Positions 7,802-15,588 of a DNA stretch of 48,481 nucleotides are shown piece after piece; within the stretch, counting starts at the first letter, position 1; each line of letters opens with the position of its first letter. The position numbers and the translations under genes were made by a program. This DNA comes from Candidatus Latescibacterota bacterium. Lineage in GTDB: Bacteria; Latescibacterota; UBA2968; UBA8231. Where the stretch lies: the NCBI GenBank assembly GCA_022820485.1, contig JAJEFJ010000057.1:1-48481 (forward strand), in the 5' to 3' direction. The notes under the pieces were generated by a model that made no database searches, had not been told where the DNA came from, and was given only the letters and a program-made list of their open reading frames with translations.

Positions 7802-9757
7802 ATGCCGAACTGTCAGGCGGCTTTCCTCTCTGCACTGTGTATTCTTGCGTTCGCTCCCTTAAAAACCGTCCACGCTGAATCTGACACCGCAAGACCGGCA
7901 AAAATTCTCAAGCCCTTTCCCGAGCCAGCCTCAATCATCGACCCGCCGTGGATGGTGCCCCGCCAGCAAGCCCAATTGGAGGCGGCCCAAGCCTACGAGG
8001 TCTTTTGCGACTTCTCCTTTACCGACCAACTCAAAGCCAGCGGCATTGCGTTTCGCAATAGAGTGGTAGAGGATTCCGCCAAGGACCATATCCCGGTTCA
8101 CTACGATCATGGCAATGGACTAGCGGTGGGAGACGTAGATGGCGATGGCCTCTACGACCTCTACTTTACGACTCAAGTGGGAGGCAATCAGCTATGGCGC
8201 AATCTCGGCGGAGCGCGCTTTGAGAATTACACCACGCCGAGTCTGGAGTTGACCGATAAGATCGGGGTGAGCGCGTCGTTTGGCGACATTGACAACGACG
8301 GCGATATCGATCTGTACGCCACGGCAGTGCGGTTGGGCAACCAGCTTTTGATCAACGACGGAACCGGCCGCTTCAAAGATATAACGGAGCCTTCGGGCAC
8401 GGGCTGGCAGGCGCACTCGTCGTCCGGCGAATTCTTCGACTACAACAACGATGGCTTGCTGGATCTGTTTGTGACCAATGTGGGAATCTATACCAAAGAT
8501 GAAACGGGGACGGCAGCGGTCGATCCGACGCGTTTGGAGGAGGGGGCGACCTATCAGTACTACCGAGGTTTTAAAGATGCCTTCTCCGGGCATTTGAAAC
8601 CCGAACGCGCCGAGCAGAGCACACTGTTCAAGAACCTCGGACAGCGGGTTTTCGCCGACGTCTCTCGTGAAGTGGGGTTGTTGGATTCGAGCTGGTCGGG
8701 CGATGCCAGCCCGGTGGATTTCAACGGGGACGGCTGGCAGGACCTCTACGTGCTCAATATGCAGGGGCATGACTCCTACTACGAGAATGTGGCAGGGCGG
8801 CATTTCATCAAAAAAAGCCGCGAAGTGTTCCCCAGAACGCCGTGGGGTTCGATGGGGATCAAGGCTTTCGACTACGACAATGACGGCCGACTGGATCTCT
8901 TCGTCTCCGATATGCACTCCGATATGAGTCAGCCGGCAGGGCCTTGGGACGAAAAACTCAAGTCGTATATCCAATATCCAGACGATTTTTTGCGCAGCGA
9001 GGGATTAAGTATCTTCGGCAATGCCTTTTACCACCACCTAGACGGGGGGCAGTTCGAAGAAATCTCCGACCTAATCGGCGCTGAAAATTATTGGCCGTGG
9101 GGGTTGAGCAGCGGCGATCTCAACGCCGATGGCTGGCAGGATGTGTTCGTGGCTTCGAGCATGAATTACCCCTTTCGCTATGGGATCAACACCGTCTTGC
9201 TCAACGACCAAGGGCGCGGCTTCCTCGACAGCGAGTTTGTGTTAGGAGTAGAACCGCGACGCGACGGTCGCACCGCGCAGCCGTGGTTTGCTCTCGACTG
9301 CGACGAGGCGGATTTAAAGCACAAGCGCTGCGAGGGGCAGGAAGGGGGCTTGCTGGTGTACGGTGCTTTAGGGACGCGCTCGTCGGCGCTGTTCGATGTG
9401 GAGGGCGATGGCGATCTCGACATTGTGACCAATGAATTCAATGGGGTGCCGCTGGTCTTGCTCAGCGACCTGAGTCAGCGTCGAACGATGCGCTATGTGG
9501 AAGTGGTCCTAGTGGGAAAATCGTCGAATCGGAATGGATTGGGCACAGTGGTCGCAGTGGAAGCAGGCGATCAGGTATATACCCAAGTGCAGGATGGGCA
9601 GTCGGGGTATCTGTCGCAGAGTGTTTATGGACTCTACTTTGGCTTGGGAGAGGCGGCGACGGTGGATCGCCTAACAGTGCGCTGGCCCTCGGGTCAGGAG
9701 CAGACTTTGGACGGCCCCATCCAGACCAATCAGCGACTCACCATAGAGGAACCGTAG
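7802..9757 (+). CDS. Exported FG-GAP/VCBS and ASPIC/UnbV (CRTAC1-like) protein
   Basis: A 651-residue protein with a signal peptide ending near TVHAES. It carries a series of calcium-loop FG-GAP/VCBS blades: VGDVDGDGLYDLYFTT (about residue 103), FGDIDNDGDIDLYATA (160), FFDYNNDGLLDLFVTN (213), PVDFNGDGWQDLYVLN (301), AFDYDNDGRLDLFVSD (358) and FDVEGDGDLDIVTNEF (530). A C-terminal ASPIC/UnbV domain (QDGQSGYLSQSVYGLYFGLGE, then RWPSGQEQTL) ends the chain. It is divergent from the pentapeptide-CRTAC1 gene and is longer and more diverged than the other CRTAC1 proteins here, with insertions near 245-275. A seven-bladed propeller with extracellular or periplasmic binding is expected from the family. 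The stop codon TAG lies inside the palindromic repeat at 9754-9782. Confidence 0.82.
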   Translation: MPNCQAAFLSALCILAFAPLKTVHAESDTARPAKILKPFPEPASIIDPPWMVPRQQAQLEAAQAYEVFCDFSFTDQLKASGIAFRNRVVEDSAKDHIPVHYDHGNGLAVGDVDGDGLYDLYFTTQVGGNQLWRNLGGARFENYTTPSLELTDKIGVSASFGDIDNDGDIDLYATAVRLGNQLLINDGTGRFKDITEPSGTGWQAHSSSGEFFDYNNDGLLDLFVTNVGIYTKDETGTAAVDPTRLEEGATYQYYRGFKDAFSGHLKPERAEQSTLFKNLGQRVFADVSREVGLLDSSWSGDASPVDFNGDGWQDLYVLNMQGHDSYYENVAGRHFIKKSREVFPRTPWGSMGIKAFDYDNDGRLDLFVSDMHSDMSQPAGPWDEKLKSYIQYPDDFLRSEGLSIFGNAFYHHLDGGQFEEISDLIGAENYWPWGLSSGDLNADGWQDVFVASSMNYPFRYGINTVLLNDQGRGFLDSEFVLGVEPRRDGRTAQPWFALDCDEADLKHKRCEGQEGGLLVYGALGTRSSALFDVEGDGDLDIVTNEFNGVPLVLLSDLSQRRTMRYVEVVLVGKSSNRNGLGTVVAVEAGDQVYTQVQDGQSGYLSQSVYGLYFGLGEAATVDRLTVRWPSGQEQTLDGPIQTNQRLTIEEP

Positions 9758-9782
9758 GGGCGGGTTTGAAACCCGCCCCTAC
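9754..9782. repeat. 29-bp palindrome, copy 2, overlapping a stop codon
   Basis: GTAGGGGCGGG, TTTGAAA, CCCGCCCCTAC: a perfect palindrome matching the copy at 131-159 apart from G/C run length. Bases 9755-9757 (TAG) are the stop codon of the upstream FG-GAP protein, so the repeat has inserted at, or replaced, the end of that reading frame. It can form a strong hairpin just past the gene and may serve as a 3' end. Confidence 0.75.
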
Positions 9783-9785
9783 TGA

Positions 9786-9850
9786 CGGGCTTCGACAAGC
9801 TCAGCCCGCATTGCGCCGATCGAAGCAGGGCGCTGAGCTTGTAGAAGCGC
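9786..9850. repeat. Pair of REP-like hairpins in inverted orientation
   Basis: CGGGCTTCGACAAGCTCAGCCCG at 9786-9808 is an imperfect hairpin; GCGCTGAGCTTGTAGAAGCGC at 9830-9850 is a diverged copy in the reverse orientation. This GCTTCGACAAGCTCAGC type of unit is familiar from many environmental genomes as a dispersed REP-like repeat. Together with 9754-9782 it fills most of the 150-bp gap before the next gene. Confidence 0.6.
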
Positions 9851-9907
9851 ACCCCCGGAACCAACTTACTCGCGCGTAACATTACTTCTTAAAAAAGAGC
9901 ATTCAGC

Positions 9908-12439
9908 GTGGAAGAACACGGCCAGGACTTGGAGCAGTCTGAACAAAAGGCGCTCTTGGTCCTATTCTTTTTTTCGGGGGTCAGCAGCCTAGTCTATCAG
10001 GTCGTGTGGGCGCGGATGCTGACCGTGGTCTTCGGCACCACCCTGCTGGCTACCAGCACCGTGCTCAGTGCCTTCATGGCTGGTCTAGCCTTGGGTAGCT
10101 ATGTTTTGGGACGGTACATCGATCGCTGCAAACACCCCCTGCGGATTTTTGCCGCGCTAGAAGTCGGCATTGGTCTTTTCGCCCTTTTCTTTCCCACTAT
10201 TAGTGCGAATTTGGGCAATGCCTACGGTGCTCTAGTGGGATTGCAGGGGAACTTCTATCTCTTTTCCCTCGCCCGCTTCGGCCTTTGCTTTGCCTTGCTC
10301 CTGATCCCCACCGCGCTGATGGGGGGCACCCTGCCGGTCATGGCCAAGTTTGCGGTGCGGCGGCTGGGCAGGTTGGGCGGTCGAGTCGGCCAACTCTATG
10401 CGATCAACACGCTAGGCGCGGTCGTCGGGGTATTGGCGGCGACCTTCGGATTGATGGAAGGGTTGGGTTTGCAGGGGACGACGCAAGCCATCGCTGTGGT
10501 AAATTTCTTGGTCGCGGGCGCGGCTTGGCTGTGGGGAAGGCAACGATCTGTCGATGTTGGAGAAGGAGCGGTAAACAAGACCGCGCACTCTGACCGCGTC
10601 CTGTGGGGCGTGCTGGCCGGCTTTGCCATCTCCGGTTTTGCCGCCCTAGGCTACGAAGTGGCGTGGATGCGGCTGTTGATGGTGAGTTTCTCCTTCAATT
10701 CACATTACGAGTTCAGCATTGTCTTGGTGGCCTTTTTGAGCGGACTGTCCTTGGGGGGATGGCTGGGCAGTCGGCTCCTCACGCGGCGGACAGATTTGCT
10801 GTCGATTTTTGTCGGGATCCAGTTTTTGATCGGCGCGTGTGGTGCCCTGTCCGTGCTGGCCTTTGCCCATTTATCCGTCCTCGTGGAGCCGATCCAGCGG
10901 GCGGACTCGTGGTGGGTGTCGAGGACGGGCGTGTTTTTTACGGCCGTCGCCATCATGTTGCTGCCGACCGTGGCAATGGGCGTTATCTTTCCGCTGGTCG
11001 GCCAAATCTACACGCGACAACTAACGCGTCTGGGGCGCGGCATAGGGGACATCGGCGCTGTCAACAGCTTGGGCGCGGTTGGGGGGGCCTTTGTGACGGG
11101 GTTTGTGCTGATCCCGCTGCTGGGGACCGAGTGGAGCGTCAAGGTGTTAGCGGCGTTGAATGGCTTGGTTGGCCTAACCCTCGCCTTGATTAGCCAGCAA
11201 CGCAAGCGGCTGGTCTGGAGCGGGGCGGTGGGTTTGGCACTCCTGCTAGTCCTAGTACCCTCGGATGTGCTGCGGCGCATTGCCGAGCCGACGGCCGTCA
11301 ATCGGGAACTGGTATTTTACCAAGAGGGAGCCGAAGGCGTCATCACCGTCGAACAACAAACCGATGGTTTCCGCAAAATGGCGCTCAATGGGGGCGGGCA
11401 GGTGCCGACCGACTACAGCTCGCTGCAAATTTTCCGCCTCCTGGGCCATTTGCCCCTGCTCCTGCATCCCGATCCGCAAGAGGTGTTGGTCGTCTCCTTG
11501 GGCGGCGGGATTGCCTTGGGGGGCGCAGCCCAGTACGAGCCACGCCGCATCACTTGCGTTGAATTGGTGCCGGAGGTGATAGACGCGGCCCGGTTGCACT
11601 TCGGCGAATTCAATCACCACGTGCTTGAGAATCCGACTGCGTGGAATATCGAATTAGTTATCGACGACGGCCGCAATTTTCTCCTCTCCAGCCGCGACAC
11701 CTACCAGATCATCACCGGCGACGCCACCCATCCAACGAGCGCCGATAGCTGGGTGCTCTACACCAAGGAATTTTACGAGTTGTGCCGGGCACACCTGAGC
11801 ACCGACGGGATCATGGCTCAGTGGCTGCCCTTTCACGGCCTGCCGCCAGACGACTACCAGACCATCGTGCGGACCTTTCAGCACGTCTTTCCCCACGCCA
11901 CCTTGTGGCGCTCGAACAACTATTCGATCATGGTGGGGACCATGCAGCCATTGGCGATTGATTGGGAACGGCTCAACGAGAAGATGGCACCGCCGCGAGT
12001 ACACCGCAGTCTGGAGGGCATTGATCTGGGGAACGCATTTGCGCTCTTGAACACCTTGGTGATGGACGAGGTCGCCCTGCGGCGTTATGTGGGGGAAGGT
12101 CCGCTCAACACCGACGACCATCCCTATATCAGCTTTGTCAGCCCGAAAGGCTACAGCAGCGGCTCGTGGGAGGTGTTGGAGCATTTGGCACCGCATCGCA
12201 CCCCGGCCCTGTCGCTGTTGACGGCACCCTCCACTACAGTGCGAAAAAAAATTGAGATCTATTTCAAGGCTGGCGAGCACGCGCTAGAGGGGGATATCAT
12301 GCGGCTGCAAAACCGCGACCGCGCCGCGGCAAGGGCCTACCAGCGCGCGCTACAGGCGAATCCCGCAGATAGATCGTCGGCCTATTTCCTCGACCTACTA
12401 GCCGAGCAACTTATCCGGCGACCGCCCCAAGACGAATAG
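9908..12439 (+). CDS. Fused membrane (MFS-like) spermidine-synthase-type protein
   Basis: An 843-residue protein with an N-terminal membrane half and a C-terminal SAM-type methyltransferase fold of the spermidine synthase family. Residues ~15-445 contain about a dozen hydrophobic helices, with the typical opening FFFSGVSSLVYQVVWARML. The Rossmann part starts near 535 with VLVVSLGGGIALGG, an acidic VELVPEVIDAAR strand, IDDGRNFL, and IITGDATHP near 600, where the first aspartate of the aminopropyltransferase DxxDP motif is kept but the second is histidine. LYTKEFYELC and the terminal TPR-like helix pair (RAAARAYQRALQANP) follow. The start is GTG; no ATG precedes the first helix. True polyamine synthesis is uncertain for this fused family. 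The gene is followed after 5 bp by the next membrane protein, so the two are co-transcribed. Confidence 0.82.
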   Translation: MEEHGQDLEQSEQKALLVLFFFSGVSSLVYQVVWARMLTVVFGTTLLATSTVLSAFMAGLALGSYVLGRYIDRCKHPLRIFAALEVGIGLFALFFPTISANLGNAYGALVGLQGNFYLFSLARFGLCFALLLIPTALMGGTLPVMAKFAVRRLGRLGGRVGQLYAINTLGAVVGVLAATFGLMEGLGLQGTTQAIAVVNFLVAGAAWLWGRQRSVDVGEGAVNKTAHSDRVLWGVLAGFAISGFAALGYEVAWMRLLMVSFSFNSHYEFSIVLVAFLSGLSLGGWLGSRLLTRRTDLLSIFVGIQFLIGACGALSVLAFAHLSVLVEPIQRADSWWVSRTGVFFTAVAIMLLPTVAMGVIFPLVGQIYTRQLTRLGRGIGDIGAVNSLGAVGGAFVTGFVLIPLLGTEWSVKVLAALNGLVGLTLALISQQRKRLVWSGAVGLALLLVLVPSDVLRRIAEPTAVNRELVFYQEGAEGVITVEQQTDGFRKMALNGGGQVPTDYSSLQIFRLLGHLPLLLHPDPQEVLVVSLGGGIALGGAAQYEPRRITCVELVPEVIDAARLHFGEFNHHVLENPTAWNIELVIDDGRNFLLSSRDTYQIITGDATHPTSADSWVLYTKEFYELCRAHLSTDGIMAQWLPFHGLPPDDYQTIVRTFQHVFPHATLWRSNNYSIMVGTMQPLAIDWERLNEKMAPPRVHRSLEGIDLGNAFALLNTLVMDEVALRRYVGEGPLNTDDHPYISFVSPKGYSSGSWEVLEHLAPHRTPALSLLTAPSTTVRKKIEIYFKAGEHALEGDIMRLQNRDRAAARAYQRALQANPADRSSAYFLDLLAEQLIRRPPQDE

Positions 12440-12444
12440 GGTCT

Positions 12445-14394
12445 ATGAGTCAATTCGTCGCCAGCGACAAAGGATGGATGCCGTATCGGGCCGTACTTGT
12501 CGGCGCTTTGATGGCCGTGGTGATCAACACGGTTTTTCCCTATGGCCTCTTAGTCATGGGAACTCTCGATTGGACCGGTGATTTCATCGCCCTGAGCGCG
12601 ATTTTCCTCCTCTTCCTCCTGCTATTGGTCAACATTCCGCTCAAATGGCTCGGGCGCAAATGGAGCTTATCGGCCCAAGAGCTAGTGGTGATCTACGCCA
12701 TGATGGTCGCGGCTTCGGCGATTCCCTCCACTGGGGTCACAGCGCAATTGGTCCCCTTTTTGGCCGGAGTCTATTACTACGCCACGCCCGAGAACAACTG
12801 GGCCGAACTGCTCCATCCCTATATCCAGCCGTGGCTGGCACCGCAAGACCCGATGGCGGTCAAGTACTTCTACGAAGGGCTGCCCCAAGAGGTAGCTATC
12901 CCTTGGGGAGCATGGTTGGTGCCCCTGTTGGCGTGGGCTTCTTTTTTGGGTGCGCTCTATTTGATGATGATCGCCCTGTCGGCTCTGCTCCACGAACAAT
13001 GGGCACGCAATGAGCGCTTGATCTTCCCCCTCGTCCAGTTGCCGCTGTACATGATCCACGAGGACGACAGACCTTCGGCGGTCAACCCCTTTCTGAAGGA
13101 ACCGCTGATGTGGTTGGGATTTGCCATTCCCTTCGTCCTCTTGGGAATCAATGCCCTGCACAAGTACTATCCCTTTATTTCCCCCATCGAGTTGTCAACC
13201 CAATTGGCCGTCTTCCACGACATGCGGGGCGTCTTGTTCAACTTGTGGTTTATCGTCCTCGGCCTGACGTACTTCCTGAGTCTGGAGATCTCCTTTAGTC
13301 TGTGGTTTTTCTACTTGCTCAACTTCTTCCAGTTGGGCCTTTTCAACACCCTCGGGTTCAGCATTGCAGAGATCCGGCTGATGCACACCGAAGGGTCCAT
13401 CGCCACCGCCCAGCAGGCCATTGGGGCGTTGATTGCCCTCGTGGCAGCCAGTTTGTGGACCGCCCGTCGGCACCTCAAAGAAGTGGTCGTCGGAGCGTGG
13501 AAAAAGAAGGACCCGGGAGAGGACACAGGACAGGTGCTCTCCTATCGCAAGGCCGTGTGGATCCTGATCGGGGCCTTCCTTTACGCGGTCTTATGGTTGA
13601 AAAGCGCGGGATTACCCGTGGGAGCGGCGCTGCTGTTGCTCGTTATCGCTTTTGTGGTATTCGTCGGTTTGACGCGGATCGTCGCCGAAGGGGGGATGGG
13701 GTATGGCCGGACGCAGATGACGCCGCCAGCCTTTGTGATCAATGCGCTGGGCACGGCACCCATTGGGCCGCGCGGCTTAATGGTGCTCGGGTTTGCCAAT
13801 GGCTGGGCCGGGGATATCCGCACGACCATGATGGCCGCAGCTTCCAATAGCACCCGGCTGGCCGAGGTCGTCGGGACGCGCCGACCGCCGCTGTTTTGGG
13901 CTTTGCTCATAGCAATCGTCGTGAGCTTGATCGCCTCGGCTTGGACAGTACTGTCCATCGCCTATACCTACGGCGGGGTCAATCTCCACTACTGGTTTTA
14001 CAGCATCATGGGCCGCTGGACGTTTAACGATATGGCGGCGAATCAGCTCAATCCGGTGGCCGCGTGGAACTTCTGGGGCCCGCGTGGCGCGTTCACCGGC
14101 TTGGGGGCCGGGCTGATGTTTCTGTTGTTGTACCTGCGCCACCGCTTCTTGTGGTGGCCCATCCACCCGATCGGCCTGCCGGTGGGAGGGACCTATGTGA
14201 TGTTTTTCGCTTGGTCGAGTATGGCGCTGGGCTGGCTGGCGAAGTGGATCGTCTTGCGGTACGGCGGAATCACACTCTTTCGCCGCCTGCGACCCTTTTT
14301 TCTCGGCATGGTATTGGGCCAAGTCAGCAGTGCAGGGTTGTGGATGGCCGTGGACCTTATTGCAGGGTGGGATGCCGTGGTGACGCGGTGGTAG
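12445..14394 (+). CDS. Multi-pass membrane protein of DUF6785/DUF6784 type
   Basis: A 649-residue inner-membrane protein with about 14 predicted helices, resembling the OPT-like DUF6785/DUF6784 proteins seen in Planctomycetes and candidate phyla. Recognisable segments are LSAQELVVIYAMMVAASAIP near residue 75, a long cytosolic or periplasmic loop around 110-150 (YYYATPENNWAELLHPYIQPW), ARNERLIFPLVQLP near 188, and RIVAEGGMGYGRTQMTPPAF near 411. The C-terminal part has LEISFSLWFF and HYWFYSIMGRWTF. A transport function is assumed from topology, and the substrate is unknown. It begins 5 bp after the stop of the fused spermidine-synthase-type gene, with AGGG upstream, indicating translational coupling. 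Confidence 0.75.
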   Translation: MSQFVASDKGWMPYRAVLVGALMAVVINTVFPYGLLVMGTLDWTGDFIALSAIFLLFLLLLVNIPLKWLGRKWSLSAQELVVIYAMMVAASAIPSTGVTAQLVPFLAGVYYYATPENNWAELLHPYIQPWLAPQDPMAVKYFYEGLPQEVAIPWGAWLVPLLAWASFLGALYLMMIALSALLHEQWARNERLIFPLVQLPLYMIHEDDRPSAVNPFLKEPLMWLGFAIPFVLLGINALHKYYPFISPIELSTQLAVFHDMRGVLFNLWFIVLGLTYFLSLEISFSLWFFYLLNFFQLGLFNTLGFSIAEIRLMHTEGSIATAQQAIGALIALVAASLWTARRHLKEVVVGAWKKKDPGEDTGQVLSYRKAVWILIGAFLYAVLWLKSAGLPVGAALLLLVIAFVVFVGLTRIVAEGGMGYGRTQMTPPAFVINALGTAPIGPRGLMVLGFANGWAGDIRTTMMAAASNSTRLAEVVGTRRPPLFWALLIAIVVSLIASAWTVLSIAYTYGGVNLHYWFYSIMGRWTFNDMAANQLNPVAAWNFWGPRGAFTGLGAGLMFLLLYLRHRFLWWPIHPIGLPVGGTYVMFFAWSSMALGWLAKWIVLRYGGITLFRRLRPFFLGMVLGQVSSAGLWMAVDLIAGWDAVVTRW

Positions 14395-14433
14395 GTTGTT
14401 TGCTTACTGAGAGTCCCTAACAAGAGGGGCCGT

Positions 14434-14483
14434 GTCTGCCCTGCCTGTCGGTACGTAGGGCAGACCCGGTCGGCGACAGGCAG
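14434..14483. repeat. Two interleaved perfect inverted repeats after the DUF6785-type gene
   Basis: Arms GTCTGCCCT (14434-14442) and AGGGCAGAC (14457-14465) form one hairpin. Arms CTGCCTGTCG (14441-14450) and CGACAGGCAG (14474-14483) form another. The second left arm starts within the first, so the two hairpins overlap and would be mutually exclusive or pseudoknotted in RNA. This lies 40-90 bp past the stop of the plus-strand operon and could be its 3' end or a REP-type element; no T-run follows. The rest of 14395-14583 holds nothing else I can assign. Confidence 0.5.
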
Positions 14484-14583
14484 GGGTTCTGATCCCAATA
14501 AGAGAACGCCTGAGGGGACCAGCCTCCCCGAGTTGCACGGCCGCGCTTGTAAGAACCGCGCCCTCGGGTTTTGATGGGAGGCT

Positions 14584-14853
14584 CTAAGAACTCATGGCAG
14601 CATCCTGAAGATATAAGTTCCGAGCATGGGCAGTGAGTGACACCGCATCGAGGCCGCCGAGGCGGAGAGCAAATTTAGCCCGCTCGTCGCCCGCCATAAT
14701 AAAAAATTCGGGATGGCTTTTGACGATTTTGCTCACTGTTTTAGGAGAGATTTTGAGATCTCTTGCGATGCCCCCCGGTGTCCGCCATCCTCCCTGGGCG
14801 CGATAGAGCACTCTGACAATGTCCTCTATCGTCCCTCGTTTACTCAGATCCAT
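14584..14853 (-). CDS. Small winged-helix DNA-binding protein
   Basis: An 89-residue soluble protein. Residues 8-60 read as a winged helix-turn-helix: helix 1 TIEDIVRVLYRAQ, helix 2 TPGGIARDLK, recognition helix SPKTVSKIVKSHP, then a wing strand EFFIMAGDERAKFALR. It starts inside the last codons of the preceding gene (14-bp overlap) with a strong GGAGG Shine-Dalgarno, so the pair is translationally coupled. A transcriptional or replication-control role is typical of such folds; nothing here identifies the target. The local base composition is A/T-richer than most of the window, and a transposase remnant lies about 500 bp upstream, which fits an acquired islet. Confidence 0.6.
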   Translation of the reverse strand: MDLSKRGTIEDIVRVLYRAQGGWRTPGGIARDLKISPKTVSKIVKSHPEFFIMAGDERAKFALRLGGLDAVSLTAHARNLYLQDAAMSS

Positions 14854-15226
14854 TTTCTTCCTCCTCTAACTGTGGCCGCTGGTCAATATAACCAGCTACG
14901 ATGTCAATAACAGCATCTCTAAACATGTCACTTTCAAGGAGATTTCGCATTTCTTCATTGCGATTCAAGTTTTCATCAACTTTATCCATTAAGTTCAAAG
15001 GATATTTGACAGTAATCCATGCAACGAGGCCAACAACAGCCAAAAATAGAAAGGCCATAACGAGAATCATATAGAACTGCTGCGTGGCGTCAAGTTTAGA
15101 TTTAACGACTGTAATTCCAATGATTCCTTCAATGACCAGAAGTGCTAAGGCAAAAAATACTAGGGGTGTAGTGACCTGTCCCAGAATGCCTCTATATTCT
15201 CTGATTGGATTAGTGCCGTCTGGCAT
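14840..15226 (-). CDS. Small two-helix membrane protein, unknown function
   Basis: A 128-residue protein with two transmembrane helices (VFFALALLVIEGIIGITVV near 24-42, and FYMILVMAFLFLAVVGLVAW near 51-70) and an acidic, probably cytosolic C-terminal helix (LMDKVDENLNRNEEMRNLLE, ending EEEENGSE). No family was recognised. AAGGAAA lies 8 nt before the ATG, a good ribosome site. It is the first gene of a two-gene unit with the overlapping winged-helix gene. The pairing of a membrane protein with a small DNA-binding protein could be a sensor/regulator couple, but this is a guess. The gene is visibly A/T-richer than its neighbours. Confidence 0.6.
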   Translation of the reverse strand: MPDGTNPIREYRGILGQVTTPLVFFALALLVIEGIIGITVVKSKLDATQQFYMILVMAFLFLAVVGLVAWITVKYPLNLMDKVDENLNRNEEMRNLLESDMFRDAVIDIVAGYIDQRPQLEEEENGSE

Positions 15227-15588
15227 TCAGGTTTCCTTTGCGTTCACAAGGTGGAAGAAAGATCGCCATCTCTTAGCTTTAACAATAGCCAGCATTCTAT
15301 AAAAGTCTCTACCAAAAAGAAGACAGCAGGACCGTCTCTATCAAGGGGGCCCACTGAGTCCCCTCATGGGATGGGAGGGAGAACCCGTCAACCGCGCCGC
15401 CAACGGAATCCCCTATCCATCGGTAAGCACGGGATGCTTACTCGCCTGTCAACTCATTTCGTTAGGATCTCAAGTTCCCGTCGGCAATCTTCAGAGGCTT
15501 TTAACAAGAGGGAATTTCTCCAAGGGTTGTCTAGAACATAGCCCTTTGATCGCGTACGCCAAGAATTGCCACGATCAAGCCAGTCATA
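15227..15588. other. 362-bp gap between the small membrane protein and a CRTAC1 gene
   Basis: Apart from the transposase relic near 15340-15448, this gap holds the presumed promoter and leader of the 15226-14584 gene pair, including the AAAGGAAA ribosome site adjoining 15227. A small palindrome GTAAGCA/TGCTTAC at 15423-15441 falls inside the transposase relic and is probably incidental. No other gene, tRNA or clear terminator was seen. Confidence 0.5.
15340..15448 (-). pseudogene. Decayed IS5-family-like transposase fragment
   Basis: On the minus strand, from about 15442, one frame reads SKHPVLTDG, a TAG stop, then GIPLAARLTGS. This resembles the core of IS5-type DDE transposases, where a (G)SKHHLLTD.(Q)GIPLA...LTGANRHD segment surrounds the second catalytic aspartate. 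A CAG to TAG change would explain the stop. Upstream and downstream of this ~30-residue stretch the similarity fades and stops appear, so only a relic remains. No terminal inverted repeats were found. Confidence 0.45.

Noticed and set aside
14395..14583. The structured spacer considered as a tRNA, riboswitch or other known RNA
   Set aside because: No cloverleaf, T-loop GTTCRA context with matching stems, or known riboswitch core could be drawn; only the interleaved inverted repeats are supported.
15423..15441. GTAAGCA/TGCTTAC palindrome considered as a terminator or operator
   Set aside because: It falls inside the recognisable transposase-like reading frame, has no T-run, and its stem of seven pairs can arise by chance.
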